From Aureispira anguillae (GTDB lineage Bacteria; Bacteroidota; Bacteroidia; Chitinophagales; Saprospiraceae): a stretch of 64,000 bases of DNA. The stretch spans positions 7,479,001-7,543,000 of the forward strand of contig NZ_AP026867.1 of NCBI RefSeq assembly GCF_026000115.1. Direction: 5' to 3'. Shown piece after piece: positions 49,438 to 60,124 of the stretch (its first letter is position 1; each line of letters starts with the position of its first letter). A program made the translations under genes and the position numbers. The notes beneath the pieces are model-generated. The model did not search any database. It was given only the letters and a program-made list of their open reading frames with translations, and was not told the DNA's origin.

Positions 49438-50682
49438 CTACATCGTTGCTCCTTGTACTTTTACTTTGGTACTGGTATCAATTCCTTTTAAGATTTCAAT
49501 GTTAATACCGTCAGAAAGACCAACTTCTATATATTTCTTTTGAAATTCTTGTTCGGCAATCTCCTCTTCGACATAGACCTTACCATTGTCCTCAAACATC
49601 AAGTCACGTTCTAGTATCGCCAGCACATTCTCACGTTTGTCCAAGATAATATCCGCACTAGCACTATAACCTGCACGCAAGAAAACGCCTTCACGTTGTA
49701 CCAAATCGGCAATGATCTCAAATTTGACAGAGCCCGATTCTTCGACCCCTTTGGGCGAAATATAATCCAATACTGCCTCAAATTTTTCTTTTTCAATCGC
49801 ACCAACGGTCAACTCTAGACGCATTCCTTTTTTGAGTTGCCCAACGTCAGACTCGTCAATATTGCCCTCAAAAACTAAGTCTTTCATATTGGCAACTTCT
49901 GCAATAATGGTACCTTCATTAAAGGTATTTCGTTCTGTCACAGCATCTCCAACTTCTACACTGACATCCAAGACCATTCCATCTACAGTAGAACGTACCA
50001 TATTGGCAACTTGACCCGATTTACTAGCGACTCCCTTTTGCAACAACTGTACATTGCTAATAGCAGATTCCAATTCTTGCGAAAGAACATCTACATTTGA
50101 AGCAAGCTCTTTGATGGAACTACTAGCGCCTATTTTTGCATTTTCGAGTGCTGTTTGAGCGACCTCCAAAGCCGTTTTGTAGTTCAGGTAATCAAGTTCA
50201 GCAATCGTTCCATTTTCAAATAGTTGTTTATATTTTTCTTCTTGAACTTTTGCTCTATTAAATTCTGTTTCTGCCTGTTGAACATCGTATTTATTGGTGT
50301 TGATGCCTTTTTGTTGAGCATAACGACGTTTGGCTTCTGCCAAGCGAATACGAGCCAGTTCAACATTGGCTTTGGCATTATTGAGTGCTGTAGGGCTAGG
50401 AACCAGACGCAATCGAGCAATTGGATCGCCTTTTTTGACAATGTCTCCGCCTTTTACAAATAGCTCATCTACGATTCCCGAAACTTGGGAAGTAATCACA
50501 ATTTCTATTCTTGGCTTTACGGTACCTGTAGCAACAGATTTGAGCGTAATAGAGGTCTGATAAGGGCTAGTAATTTCATAACTAGCATCGCCAGTACCCG
50601 AACCACTATAAAAATAAGAAATTAGCCAAATGGATAAAAATACAAACAGGGTTAAAACAACTCCGAGTATTATGTTTTTCAT
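49438..50682 (-). CDS. MacA/HlyD-type periplasmic adaptor
   Basis: About 414 residues from the ATG at 50682 (MKNIILGVVLTLFVFLSIWLISYF, membrane anchor). The membrane-fusion protein has a barrel/lipoyl segment (VVDELFVKGGDIVKKGDPIARL-type, VSGIVDELFVKG), a long coiled coil (about 90-230) and the second lipoyl half (VDGMVLDVSVEVGDAV). A beta-barrel domain follows. It couples an inner-membrane transporter to an outer-membrane channel. The upstream gene is a MacB-type permease. No ATPase or TolC-like gene is adjacent. Confidence 0.9.
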   Translation of the reverse strand: MKNIILGVVLTLFVFLSIWLISYFYSGSGTGDASYEITSPYQTSITLKSVATGTVKPRIEIVITSQVSGIVDELFVKGGDIVKKGDPIARLRLVPSPTALNNAKANVELARIRLAEAKRRYAQQKGINTNKYDVQQAETEFNRAKVQEEKYKQLFENGTIAELDYLNYKTALEVAQTALENAKIGASSSIKELASNVDVLSQELESAISNVQLLQKGVASKSGQVANMVRSTVDGMVLDVSVEVGDAVTERNTFNEGTIIAEVANMKDLVFEGNIDESDVGQLKKGMRLELTVGAIEKEKFEAVLDYISPKGVEESGSVKFEIIADLVQREGVFLRAGYSASADIILDKRENVLAILERDLMFEDNGKVYVEEEIAEQEFQKKYIEVGLSDGINIEILKGIDTSTKVKVQGATM

Positions 50683-50753
50683 TATAAGTAACTGTGTATG
50701 TGAATTAACAAACAACTTAGATTAGATCAAAACCTAAGTCTTGAAATTTTTTT

Positions 50754-52001
50754 TTAATCTGAACGCAAGGCTTCTACAGGATTGATTCGGGCAGCATGCA
50801 AGGCAGGAAGTAGCCCCGCTAATAAACCGGAAAACACTAAAACAACAAGCGACCCTATACTGACCCCTAAGTTGACCTCTGGATTCATAAACATTTGCCC
50901 ACTCATATCCATTCCCGAAACAAAGTAATCAATAAAGGATATAATTCCTGTGCCAAGCAACAACCCAAGATAGCCAGATAAAGTGGTAATGAATACAGAT
51001 TCTAGCAAAATCAAACTAATGATAGACCAAGGAGTTGCCCCAATTGCTTTGCGGACACCAATCTCTCTAGTACGGTCTTTTACGGTAATCAGCATCACAT
51101 TACTAACGCTCACAACACCTGCCATTAAGGTACCGATTCCTACAATCCACAAAAACCAGCGAATTCCACTAAATAAGCCTGTTATCTTTCTATATTCTTT
51201 CTCTAGGTTAAAACAACCAATGGCTTGTTGATCCTCAGGCGAAATTCTATGCCTTGATTTTAATACCTGAATAATATCGTCTTCTACATCACTTACTCTT
51301 GTATTGCCATCAATGGTACAAACAAACCAAGAAATATCTTCTCCATTACCAAACAGACGCAAAGAAGTACTTAGCGGAATAAAAATAGTTTCTTCTGCTT
51401 CTTGCAACCTTCTGGATTCGCCATCAAACTTGATAACGCCCACCACCTGAAAAGGTATTCCTTTGACAATAAGATATTTCCCAATGGGGTTTTCATTGCC
51501 AAATACTTCTTCTTGAACCGTTCGACCAATTACCGCAACTTTTCGAACCTCTTCTTCATCCTTGTAATTGAGCACTCGCCCTTGCGTTGGAATTAATGAC
51601 TCTACCTGAAAGATTCCCTCCCATTCACCACGAAGCCCAAAATTGTTGGATTGCGTTTTGTAGGAAGCAACAACATTGTTCGTAACATGGCGAGGGGCTA
51701 AAATATCCAGAAAGGGCAGTTGCTCTCGAAGTGCTCTAATGTCGCTCACATTAAACGACTCCCAGCGACCAACAGGCATTCCCTTGTACGCTATGCTTGT
51801 TTCTTCGGGCCAAATGTATAAACTATTGGTAGAACGTCCTCCAAATTCATTGAGAATCCCCTTTTCTAAACCATCTCCCATGCCCAACATAAAAATAAGC
51901 ATAAAAATACCCCAAAATACTCCCGCAGCAGTGAGTCCTGTACGTAGTTTATTTTGTCGGATTGTTCCGAAAATTTCCTGCCATATATCTCTATCAAACA
52001 C
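50754..52001 (-). CDS. ABC transporter permease (MacB/FtsX type)
   Basis: A 415-residue permease: an N-terminal membrane helix (TGLTAAGVFWGIFMLIFMLGM), a large periplasmic MacB-core domain, and three C-terminal helices with the FtsX motif (TREIGVRKAIGATPWSIISLILLESVFI) and PALHAARINPVEALRSD at the end. It is upstream of the adaptor gene (71-bp gap). The ATP-binding partner must be encoded elsewhere, because none is beside it. Likely an efflux or lipoprotein-type exporter; substrate unknown. Confidence 0.93.
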   Translation of the reverse strand: MFDRDIWQEIFGTIRQNKLRTGLTAAGVFWGIFMLIFMLGMGDGLEKGILNEFGGRSTNSLYIWPEETSIAYKGMPVGRWESFNVSDIRALREQLPFLDILAPRHVTNNVVASYKTQSNNFGLRGEWEGIFQVESLIPTQGRVLNYKDEEEVRKVAVIGRTVQEEVFGNENPIGKYLIVKGIPFQVVGVIKFDGESRRLQEAEETIFIPLSTSLRLFGNGEDISWFVCTIDGNTRVSDVEDDIIQVLKSRHRISPEDQQAIGCFNLEKEYRKITGLFSGIRWFLWIVGIGTLMAGVVSVSNVMLITVKDRTREIGVRKAIGATPWSIISLILLESVFITTLSGYLGLLLGTGIISFIDYFVSGMDMSGQMFMNPEVNLGVSIGSLVVLVFSGLLAGLLPALHAARINPVEALRSD

Positions 52002-52365
52002 TTATGAGAATTTTTTGGAATTAATTATTCATGAAGCAAGTGGTTAGAGGCTTGTTCTATGAATAATATTGAAAGGAATTAAATGAAAAAATAGTTTAGG
52101 ATAGAACAAAAAAAAAGCCAATACAACATGATTTGCCTACCGTGAATGGTTTAAGGCTACAAAAGTAAGATAAAATTCAAAAGCCCAAAAATTAAAAAGG
52201 CGAATACCTCTATTTTTAACGATTCATTTTGGATTCATACTACTCTATAAAAAAAACTTCCCGTCTGTGTCACAAAAAAATAGAAAGGACAGTCTTCTAT
52301 TAAAATTTGTTCATCACAGGCTACCTATTTTATCGTGTACCAAGTAGCTTCTTTAAGTATTAAAT
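52002..52365. other. Divergent promoter region
   Basis: A 364-bp AT-rich space between the permease and the cytochrome-like gene. I saw no strong palindrome or confident promoter box. Confidence 0.4.
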
Positions 52366-52977
52366 ATGAAAAAAATACATCAGATATCAGGGATTGTATT
52401 GAGTTTGTTTGTCAGTCTACATTTTTGCAACCACCTTATGGCGCTTAGCAGTGTCCAAATGCACATAGACTGGATGAATCGATTTCGTTTGATTTATCAA
52501 AACCCTTTTATTGAGCCTTTTTTATTGTTTGCCATCTTAGCACAAATTGTATCGGGCATTCAATTGGTTCGAAACCGAGGATGGAGGCAGGTAGATATTT
52601 ATAATAAAATACAGGTTTATTCAGGAATCTACCTAGGCTTCTTCTTGCTGATGCATACTTCAGCTACTTTAGTAGGGCGTTTTTTATTGTTGGTAGATAC
52701 CAATTTTTATTATGCAGCTATGGTCGTTAACATCAAGCCGATTGCCTTCTTTTATGTTCCTTATTATATGTTGGGAACCTTGTCTTTTTTTGCCCATATA
52801 GCCTGTGTGCTAAGGCTTAAAAGCATGCGCAGCAACGGTCGAAAAAAAGCATCTAGGTTAGCCAATGGAATCATGGTCTTGGGGCTTGTTGTTACACTAC
52901 TCATTATTTTTGCTTTTACTTACCAAATTACATTACCACAAGAATATGTGGATTTGGTCAATCGTTTTATAGGATAA
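52366..52977 (+). CDS. Cytochrome b-like membrane protein
   Basis: A 203-residue protein with five hydrophobic segments. Histidines sit inside or at the ends of the helices: MKKIHQISGIVL, VSLHFCNHL, LMHTSATLVGR and FFAHIACVLRL. This layout resembles the succinate dehydrogenase cytochrome b-type fold and other small heme-b proteins. It is not part of a sdh operon. A heme role is inferred; it may bind something else. A terminator follows. Confidence 0.6.
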   Translation: MKKIHQISGIVLSLFVSLHFCNHLMALSSVQMHIDWMNRFRLIYQNPFIEPFLLFAILAQIVSGIQLVRNRGWRQVDIYNKIQVYSGIYLGFFLLMHTSATLVGRFLLLVDTNFYYAAMVVNIKPIAFFYVPYYMLGTLSFFAHIACVLRLKSMRSNGRKKASRLANGIMVLGLVVTLLIIFAFTYQITLPQEYVDLVNRFIG

Positions 52978-53016
52978 TAAGGTTGTTTTTTTGACAGTGG
53001 GAGAGATTAAAAAATT

Positions 53017-53052
53017 AAGGTGGTTTAAGTACAGTTTTAAACCACCTTTTTT
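53017..53052 (+). terminator. Intrinsic terminator
   Basis: A 12-bp stem AAGGTGGTTTAA / TTAAACCACCTT followed by TTTT, 40 bp after the cytochrome-like gene. Confidence 0.85.
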
Positions 53053-53141
53053 ATAGCTATTGGTGTGTTTATTCTTACTAAAAAATAAAAAAAGTGAACT
53101 TATTAAATGCTGTAAACTTGCATTTTTGAAATTTTAGATCT

Positions 53142-53180
53142 ATTATTGTTGATAAATCAATAATTGATAATGTGAAATAT
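53142..53180. promoter_or_regulatory. Candidate MarR operator upstream of its own gene
   Basis: ATTATTG (53142-53148) and CAATAAT (53158-53164) form an inverted repeat. CAATAATTGATAATGTGAAA follows, ending at the start codon. A near copy precedes the next gene (53651-53687). Confidence 0.45.
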
Positions 53181-53616
53181 GAGTGAAGATTTACGATTAG
53201 ATGATGTTTATATTTTCTTATTAGAACGAGTTTCTAAGCGGTTTAAAAAATATGCCAAGGCAGAATTGGGGACTATTGGGGTGAAACTTTCTAGCGACCA
53301 ATGGGTGGTTTTAAAACGAGTAAGTGAGCGTCCTGGAACAACCCAGCGAGAAATTGCTACATCAACGTACAAAGATCCTGCTTCTATTACTCGAATTTTA
53401 GATTTGTTGCAAAAAGAAAACTTAATTAAACGGGAAGGGGGCAATGACCGCCGTTCCTTTGGAATTTATCTTACGGATAAAGGAGCAGCACTCGTGCAAA
53501 AAATATTGCCAACAGCTGTTGAAATTAGGGCAAAAGGCTTAGAGGGGATTAGCGAAGATGAAAAATTGTTACTGAATCGTTTGTTAAAAAAGATTCATGA
53601 CAATTTTGATAAATAG
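53179..53616 (+). CDS. MarR-family transcriptional regulator
   Basis: A 145-residue winged-helix regulator. Helices (about 5-35), the helix-turn-helix (PGTTQREIATSTYKDPASITRILDLLQKENLIKREGG, about 52-88) and the wing (DRRSFGIYLTDKG) are typical. It has dimerisation helices at both ends. Palindromic CAATAAT/ATTATTG sites stand before this gene and before the downstream secreted protein gene, so it may repress both. The ligand is unknown. Confidence 0.9.
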   Translation: MSEDLRLDDVYIFLLERVSKRFKKYAKAELGTIGVKLSSDQWVVLKRVSERPGTTQREIATSTYKDPASITRILDLLQKENLIKREGGNDRRSFGIYLTDKGAALVQKILPTAVEIRAKGLEGISEDEKLLLNRLLKKIHDNFDK

Positions 53617-53650
53617 CAGGGCTATTTTTTTGTGTATATTGTTGATGTGT

Positions 53651-53687
53651 CAATAATATAAAGATCAATTATTGAAAGTGAAATATT
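53651..53687. promoter_or_regulatory. Candidate MarR operator before the NTF2-like gene
   Basis: CAATAAT (53651-53657) with ATTATTG (53668-53674), then a CAATTATTGAAAGTGAAATA stretch similar to the site at 53158-53177. Confidence 0.45.
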
Positions 53688-53723
53688 TAATACCATTTCT
53701 ATAACTTTATAAAATTAAAAAGA

Positions 53724-54161
53724 ATGAAAAATTTACTATTAGGAAGCATTTTATGTTTTGCCATTTCGGTTGATAGCGCAGTAGCGAACACCAATCCTAT
53801 TAAAGCAATTGTTGAAGCAGTCGAAAACTTTGCCAGTAATGCCGATCAACAAAATGTTGCTAAAATGGAAAAAACCTTGCACAAAGATTTTCGTGCGGTG
53901 CTGAACCAGCTATTTGGGAGCAAAGAAGTTAGCATTACCAATAAGGAGAGTTACCTTGAACTATTGAAGGCTAAAAAAATTGGAGGAGATACCCGAATCG
54001 TTACAATTAATAGTGTTGATATACAAGGAAAAAATGCTTTTGTAAAAGCTACTTTTAAGGGCAAAAAATTAAATTTTAATACCTATTTGTTGTTGGTTGA
54101 AGAAGAAAAAGGACTGTGGAAAATAATTAGTGACACACCACTTATAACAACAGTAGAGTAA
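53724..54161 (+). CDS. Secreted NTF2-like (lumazine-binding-type) protein
   Basis: A 145-residue protein with a signal peptide (MKNLLLGSILCFAISVDSAVA), then an NTF2-fold domain: NFASNADQQNVAKMEKTLHKDFRAV, TNKESYLELLKAKKIGG, FVKATFKGKKLNFNTYLLLVEEEKGLWKIISDTP. This is the putative-lumazine-binding/DUF4440 layout. It is downstream of the MarR gene and shares an operator-like motif with it, so it may belong to the same regulon. The function is not known. Confidence 0.75.
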   Translation: MKNLLLGSILCFAISVDSAVANTNPIKAIVEAVENFASNADQQNVAKMEKTLHKDFRAVLNQLFGSKEVSITNKESYLELLKAKKIGGDTRIVTINSVDIQGKNAFVKATFKGKKLNFNTYLLLVEEEKGLWKIISDTPLITTVE

Positions 54162-54190
54162 TGATGATTAACGTTCCGTGGAGAAACAAA

Positions 54191-54232
54191 GATTTGAAAG
54201 AGATGGCAGTTTTGACACCTCTTTCAATCTTT
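54191..54232. terminator. Bidirectional terminator
   Basis: AGATTTGAAAGAGAT and CCTCTTTCAATCTTT pair around a GCAGTTTTGACA loop between the convergent NTF2-like and enolase genes. Confidence 0.7.
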
Positions 54233-54281
54233 ATATTAATAACAGTTAAAATAGCCTAAGGCACTCTAACCGATTGATGTA

Positions 54282-55601
<1,320 letters not shown>

Positions 55602-55912
55602 TTAGTTGTCTCAATAGTTCGTTAACCTTTAAATAATTTTTGTTCTTTGGCAAGGCCCTCTAGCAGTAAATTGTATGCTATCCCATTTTAAAATTTTATG
55701 CGATTAGCTGCACGACTATTGGGTTACCAAGAAACCATAGTTTTTATCTAAAAAACTAATGAACTATTATTCTCTAATAATGAGGCAAAGATAAGGGAAT
55801 TTAATTCCTAACCATCAATTCTTAATTAAATTTTATTCTTTGAATAAATCTGCAAAAAAAGAAAGCTAAAATGCGTTCTTGATGAGGAGAAAACGTAGCC
55901 GTTTAAGCCCTG

Positions 55913-55965
55913 AAAATTTGATGATTGAGCAGACTAATTAAGCAGCCATACAATCATCAAATTTT
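55913..55965. terminator. Hairpin after the RidA gene
   Basis: A perfect 15-bp stem AAAATTTGATGATTG / CAATCATCAAATTTT with a 23-nt loop, 29 bp after the RidA stop on the minus strand. It has no T run, so it may work as an attenuator or mRNA end. Confidence 0.6.
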
Positions 55966-55993
55966 GAAGCTAGAAGAAGATTAGAATAAGTTT

Positions 55994-56374
55994 TTAGACC
56001 GTAGCAATACAAGAAATTTCTACATTGACATATTTGGGCAAGTTAGCCACCTCTACCGCTTCACGAGCAGGAGCAGTATCATCATTAAAATAACGAGAAT
56101 AAACCTCATTTATAGCGGCATAATTCCCCATGTCAGACATAAAAATGGTGCACTTAATCACATTTTCAAAGGTAGTATTGGCTTCGGCTAAAACCCCTGC
56201 AAGGTTTTGCATTACTCGTTCGGTCTCAGATTTGATTCCACCTTGTTCCAATTCGCCAGTTGCTGGATCAATGGCAATTTGACCCGATACATATAAAATA
56301 CCATTGGCAATAACAGCTTGGTTGTAAGGACCTACAGGAGCAGGAGCATTGTTCGTTTGGATGATTTGTTTCAT
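55994..56374 (-). CDS. RidA-family enamine/imine deaminase
   Basis: A 126-residue homotrimeric RidA/YjgF protein that hydrolyses reactive enamines from pyridoxal-phosphate enzymes. Family motifs are NAPAPVGPYNQAVIANGILYVSGQI, LEQGGIKSETERVMQNL, KCTIFMSDMGNYAAINEVYSRYF and the conserved Arg in PAREAVEVANLPKYVNVEI. It is cytoplasmic. Upstream lies the RluB-like gene at 56473 (98-bp gap). Confidence 0.95.
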   Translation of the reverse strand: MKQIIQTNNAPAPVGPYNQAVIANGILYVSGQIAIDPATGELEQGGIKSETERVMQNLAGVLAEANTTFENVIKCTIFMSDMGNYAAINEVYSRYFNDDTAPAREAVEVANLPKYVNVEISCIATV

Positions 56375-56472
56375 AATGTTATTGTGTTAAAGAGATGTCG
56401 TGGTTGGATAAAAGACTCCAATGGTTAAATTTAAGTGCTAGAATTGATACCTCAAAATAGAAGTACTAAATT

Positions 56473-57423
56473 CTATGATAAATGTTTTAATATAATAATC
56501 TCTTGTTTGGTCAAAAATCGAGATTTTCCAATCGGAATGTTTTTCTTGGTTAGCGAGGCATAGCGAACACGATCTAGTTTGACGACCTCGTAGCCCAAGT
56601 GCTCAAAAATACGTCGAACAATACGATTTCGACCAATGTGAATTTCTATACCAATCGTCTTGTTGTTGTCTCCATATTCAATGGCATCAACAGGAGCAGG
56701 GCCATCTTCTAACTGTAACGTCTGACGTATTTTTTCTAGATCTTGAGGAAGCAAAGCCTTGTCCAGTTTTGCCTTATACACCTTTTTTACCCCAAAACTA
56801 GGATGCGATAATTTTTGTGCAAACGTTCCATCATTGGTTAAGAGCAATAACCCTGTTGTATTTCGATCCAAGCGACCAACGGGATAAATGCGTTCTTTGG
56901 TGAGATCAGATACAAAATCCAAGACGGTTTTTCTACCATTTTCATCGTGAAGGGTTGTGATGACGTTTTTAGGCTTGTTGAGTAGGATGTAAACATGATT
57001 TCGAGTCGGTTGGACAATCTCATCCTGAAACTTAACGACATCCGCTGCCTGAACCTTGTATCCCATTTCCAACATGACAACATCGTTGACAGTAACCAAG
57101 CCGTTTTGAATGTGTTCACTGGCTTTTCGGCGAGAGCAAATACCTGCATGAGCAATGTATTTGTTTAAGCGCATATTTTCTTCTACAGGCGCTTCGTGGC
57201 TAGTGGGAACTTCCTTTTTTTTGAATTTAGACTGTTTGTTTGCAAATTTTTTCTTGCCAAAACCTTTTTTATCAAAATTCTTCTTATTAGACTGCTTTTT
57301 AGGGCGTTTTTCCTTTTCGGCATCTGCATAATAAGATACCTCATCATAGGGATCTTCAGTTGCTTTTTTCTTATAAAATTTACTGAATGGCTTATCGTTG
57401 TCTCTATTCGGTTTACGCTTCAT
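56473..57423 (-). CDS. RluB/RsuA-family rRNA pseudouridine synthase
   Basis: A 316-residue protein. The first 95 residues are a lysine-rich low-complexity extension common in Bacteroidota. An S4 RNA-binding domain follows (MRLNKYIAHAGICSRRKASEHIQNGLVTVND). The synthase domain has the active-site motif GRLDRNTTGLLLLTNDG, with the catalytic Asp, and ends with VRRIFEHLGYEVVKLDRVRYASL. It should modify a uridine in 23S or 16S rRNA. Confidence 0.93.
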   Translation of the reverse strand: MKRKPNRDNDKPFSKFYKKKATEDPYDEVSYYADAEKEKRPKKQSNKKNFDKKGFGKKKFANKQSKFKKKEVPTSHEAPVEENMRLNKYIAHAGICSRRKASEHIQNGLVTVNDVVMLEMGYKVQAADVVKFQDEIVQPTRNHVYILLNKPKNVITTLHDENGRKTVLDFVSDLTKERIYPVGRLDRNTTGLLLLTNDGTFAQKLSHPSFGVKKVYKAKLDKALLPQDLEKIRQTLQLEDGPAPVDAIEYGDNNKTIGIEIHIGRNRIVRRIFEHLGYEVVKLDRVRYASLTKKNIPIGKSRFLTKQEIIILKHLS

Positions 57424-57554
57424 GTATTGGATATATAAGTAAGCATTTAAAACATTAGTCTGATTCTTAATGGTATAAAACTTACTTTAAATGAAAATAT
57501 GAGACAAAGTTAAGCTATTTACTGCTGTTACCCAAACAAAAGCAAAGAGAGGAC

Positions 57555-58091
57555 TTATAAAATATCTTCATTGGAGGGAGGGAGTTGAATATCCTCTGGG
57601 GGTGATTTCCTTTCTATTCTAGTGGGAATCACTTTAGTTGGAGACGAGCTACTTCTTTTATGAGGTGTTGTCTCGGTTTCTTTGGGCTCTTTGTCTGAAG
57701 CAGAACGGTTTTCTAATCCCCATGTTTCAGGGCTTCTTAGTGTTTCAGACATAATTTTAAAAACTGGCGCTTCTATGTATTTTTCTTTATGTTTTAAGAT
57801 ATAATAAGCGACACTAAGCAGTACAATAGCAATCAATAAAAAACTCAAAACATAAGCAAAAGAACTCATGAAGAAAGAAAAAATCCAGCCTAATAATAAA
57901 GCCAATGCAATAGAAACAAACATTAGACAAACAATCGCTAACGTCCAAATCGCAATTAAACCAGCTAAGGAGGCCAATCCTCTAGCTAGATCCAGTGCAA
58001 TTTGACCACGATAATCGTCAAATTTGGTATCTAGATACTCTGTTAGTGTCTCTTTGACTCGATCTGTAATTGTTTTCTTGCTGCCAAACAT
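57555..58091 (-). CDS. Holin-X/phage-holin-3_6-like membrane protein
   Basis: A 178-residue protein: an N-terminal helix (KKTITDRVKETLTEYLDTKFDDYRGQ), two hydrophobic segments (GLASLAGLIAIWTLAIVCLMFVSIALALLLGW and FMSSFAYVLSFLLIAIVLLSVAYYIL) and an acidic-basic disordered tail ending SNEDIL. It resembles the superfamily of small bacterial proteins called Holin-X, which are not phage holins. The role in the envelope is unknown. Confidence 0.65.
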   Translation of the reverse strand: MFGSKKTITDRVKETLTEYLDTKFDDYRGQIALDLARGLASLAGLIAIWTLAIVCLMFVSIALALLLGWIFSFFMSSFAYVLSFLLIAIVLLSVAYYILKHKEKYIEAPVFKIMSETLRSPETWGLENRSASDKEPKETETTPHKRSSSSPTKVIPTRIERKSPPEDIQLPPSNEDIL

Positions 58092-58417
58092 TGATTTTGG
58101 TTTAAATGAAGTACTAGTGTTTAAAGAACCGAAAAAAAAATAAAAATGTTCAAAATTTACTTTACAATGTACTTAGAACTTTGTGATTTAAAAATAGACT
58201 ACAAAAATAAAGGTAAAAACCAAGTGTATAAAGCAGGGGGCAAACTTAATCAAAAAGTAAAAAGAAAAATCATAGATAGCCAAGATTCAGCGCTATAAAA
58301 TTAATTAAAAATCAAATCATAATTTGAAAAAAAAATAGTACATTTATGAGTTAATGAAAGCCAAGCTTTTGAGCTAATAGGTCTTTTTGGCAGATCAATA
58401 AATGACGCATTACCAAC
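58092..58417. other. Divergent promoter region
   Basis: About 326 bp. On the minus strand TATTTTTG occurs at 58202-58209, a possible -7 box of the Holin-X-like gene, without a TTG at normal spacing. No gene. Confidence 0.35.
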
Positions 58418-60112
58418 ATGAAAAATATCATCTACTTATCTTTATTTGTCCTAAGTTGTGCCTTCCAATCCATTGCTCAAACACCCATGTTAAGCAATCA
58501 AGGGGCACTTATTTCTGTCAAGGGAAATGCCTTTGTTGCTGTGCATGGTGATGTACAGAATGATAAAGATGGTACCTTCCACAATAGCAATGCATTGCAC
58601 CTTTGGGGAGACTGGGAAAATAACGCCAATAATGAGGCTTTTACGAGTATAGGGGAAGGAGTAGTTCACCTTCGGGGAAGCAACCAAACCATAACAGGAA
58701 CTTCTATTACTCGGTTTTATGATTTAAGGCTAGAAAACTTAGGAATAAAGCATGCCACAATAGATGTCTATGTAGATGGTTTTTTGCGTTTGAATGATAG
58801 AGAATTTGATGTAGATAGCAATGTTGTACACGTTTTTAATACAAATTTGACGGCAGTTGAACATCTACAAGTCGCCAATAACTGGGGATTTGTAAGTAGC
58901 TTAAAAGATGGAGGCTTATTGCGCCATACCAATACTACAGCGGCTTATTTTTATCCTGTGGGATCAACACAGGGGACGGCACGTTTTCGTCCCGTTAATA
59001 TTCACCCTACTTCAACGGCTCCTGCTGCATTTAAGGTTAGAATGGCAAATGTAGATGCAAGCCTTGAGGGTTGGGATCGCAATTTAAGAGCCTATCGTAT
59101 TTGCGAATTAAATCCTAATTTTTATCATAGAATAAGCCGAACGATGGGGACAGAGGAGGCGAATGTAGAGTTGTTTTTTGATGCTGCTCAAGATGGAAAT
59201 TTTGCAGATATAGGGCAATGGACAACCGCTAATATTTGGGACGTAGCAGCTAGTGGAGTGTTGGGAACAAACACAACGTATAATTTAGATACTAGAACTA
59301 GCCAGCAAGCCATTTCTAGTTTTACACCCAATCCTTTTATTTTGACTCGTTTAAGTCCAACAGTAAATCTTACTGTAGATCCTAGTTCCATCTGTTCAAC
59401 AGATACCACATTACTAACGGCGAGTTCAAGTGGTGCTGCATTCAGTAATTACGATTTTTATGTAGATACTTTTTTGGTACAATCAGGGAGTTTAGATTAC
59501 TATAATTTAGCTTCACCAAGACTTGGAGAGGTGCCAATTTGGGTGGTTGGATCATTCCCAGATTGTGGTGATGTTAGTGATACTACTTTGTTGACTGTTT
59601 ATCAAGGAGTAACTGCTACAGCTTATTCTGATACCATTATTATAGCAGGAACCAGTGCTAGTTTAACGGCTACAGGAGGCGACTTTTATAATTGGTTGCC
59701 TGATACTGCCTTAAGTTGCAATATGTGTGCAACAACAATAGCGTCACCTTTGCAAACAACAACCTATTGGGTAGAGGTGGAAAATATTGATGGATGTAAG
59801 GACACAGCAAGCGTTTTGGTTGATGTGCGAGAAGATATTAATCAGGTTGTTTTTATCCCCAATGTATTAACTCCTAACAACGATGGTTTTAATGATACTT
59901 GGCGAATTAAAAATATACAATTGTTTCCTAAAAATGCGGTTAGGATTGTCAATAGATGGGGAGATATTGTTTTTAGAACAGACAATTATCAGAACGATTG
60001 GGAAGGGACTTATAGTGGTGGACAATTACCAGCAGGAACCTATTATTATGTATTAGATATTGGTGGTCAATGGGGAGTATTAAAAGGAGATGTAACTATT
60101 ATTCGAGAGTAA
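58418..60112 (+). CDS. Type IX-secreted surface protein with gliding-type (type B) C-terminus
   Basis: A 564-residue protein with a signal peptide (MKNIIYLSLFVLSCAFQSIAQ). A long beta-rich region follows (including the HLRGSNQTITGTS.. repeat-like strands). Then come an Ig-like domain (ATAYSDTIIIAGTSASLTATGG) and the gliding-motility-associated C-terminal domain (VFIPNVLTPNNDGFNDTWRI..NRWGDIVFRTDNYQNDWEGTY..GTYYYVLDI, about 480-564). This marks export by the type IX system and surface attachment. A PorP/SprF-like gene follows after 12 bp, the usual partner. Confidence 0.92.
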   Translation: MKNIIYLSLFVLSCAFQSIAQTPMLSNQGALISVKGNAFVAVHGDVQNDKDGTFHNSNALHLWGDWENNANNEAFTSIGEGVVHLRGSNQTITGTSITRFYDLRLENLGIKHATIDVYVDGFLRLNDREFDVDSNVVHVFNTNLTAVEHLQVANNWGFVSSLKDGGLLRHTNTTAAYFYPVGSTQGTARFRPVNIHPTSTAPAAFKVRMANVDASLEGWDRNLRAYRICELNPNFYHRISRTMGTEEANVELFFDAAQDGNFADIGQWTTANIWDVAASGVLGTNTTYNLDTRTSQQAISSFTPNPFILTRLSPTVNLTVDPSSICSTDTTLLTASSSGAAFSNYDFYVDTFLVQSGSLDYYNLASPRLGEVPIWVVGSFPDCGDVSDTTLLTVYQGVTATAYSDTIIIAGTSASLTATGGDFYNWLPDTALSCNMCATTIASPLQTTTYWVEVENIDGCKDTASVLVDVREDINQVVFIPNVLTPNNDGFNDTWRIKNIQLFPKNAVRIVNRWGDIVFRTDNYQNDWEGTYSGGQLPAGTYYYVLDIGGQWGVLKGDVTIIRE

Positions 60113-60124
60113 AGTGCTTTGAAA

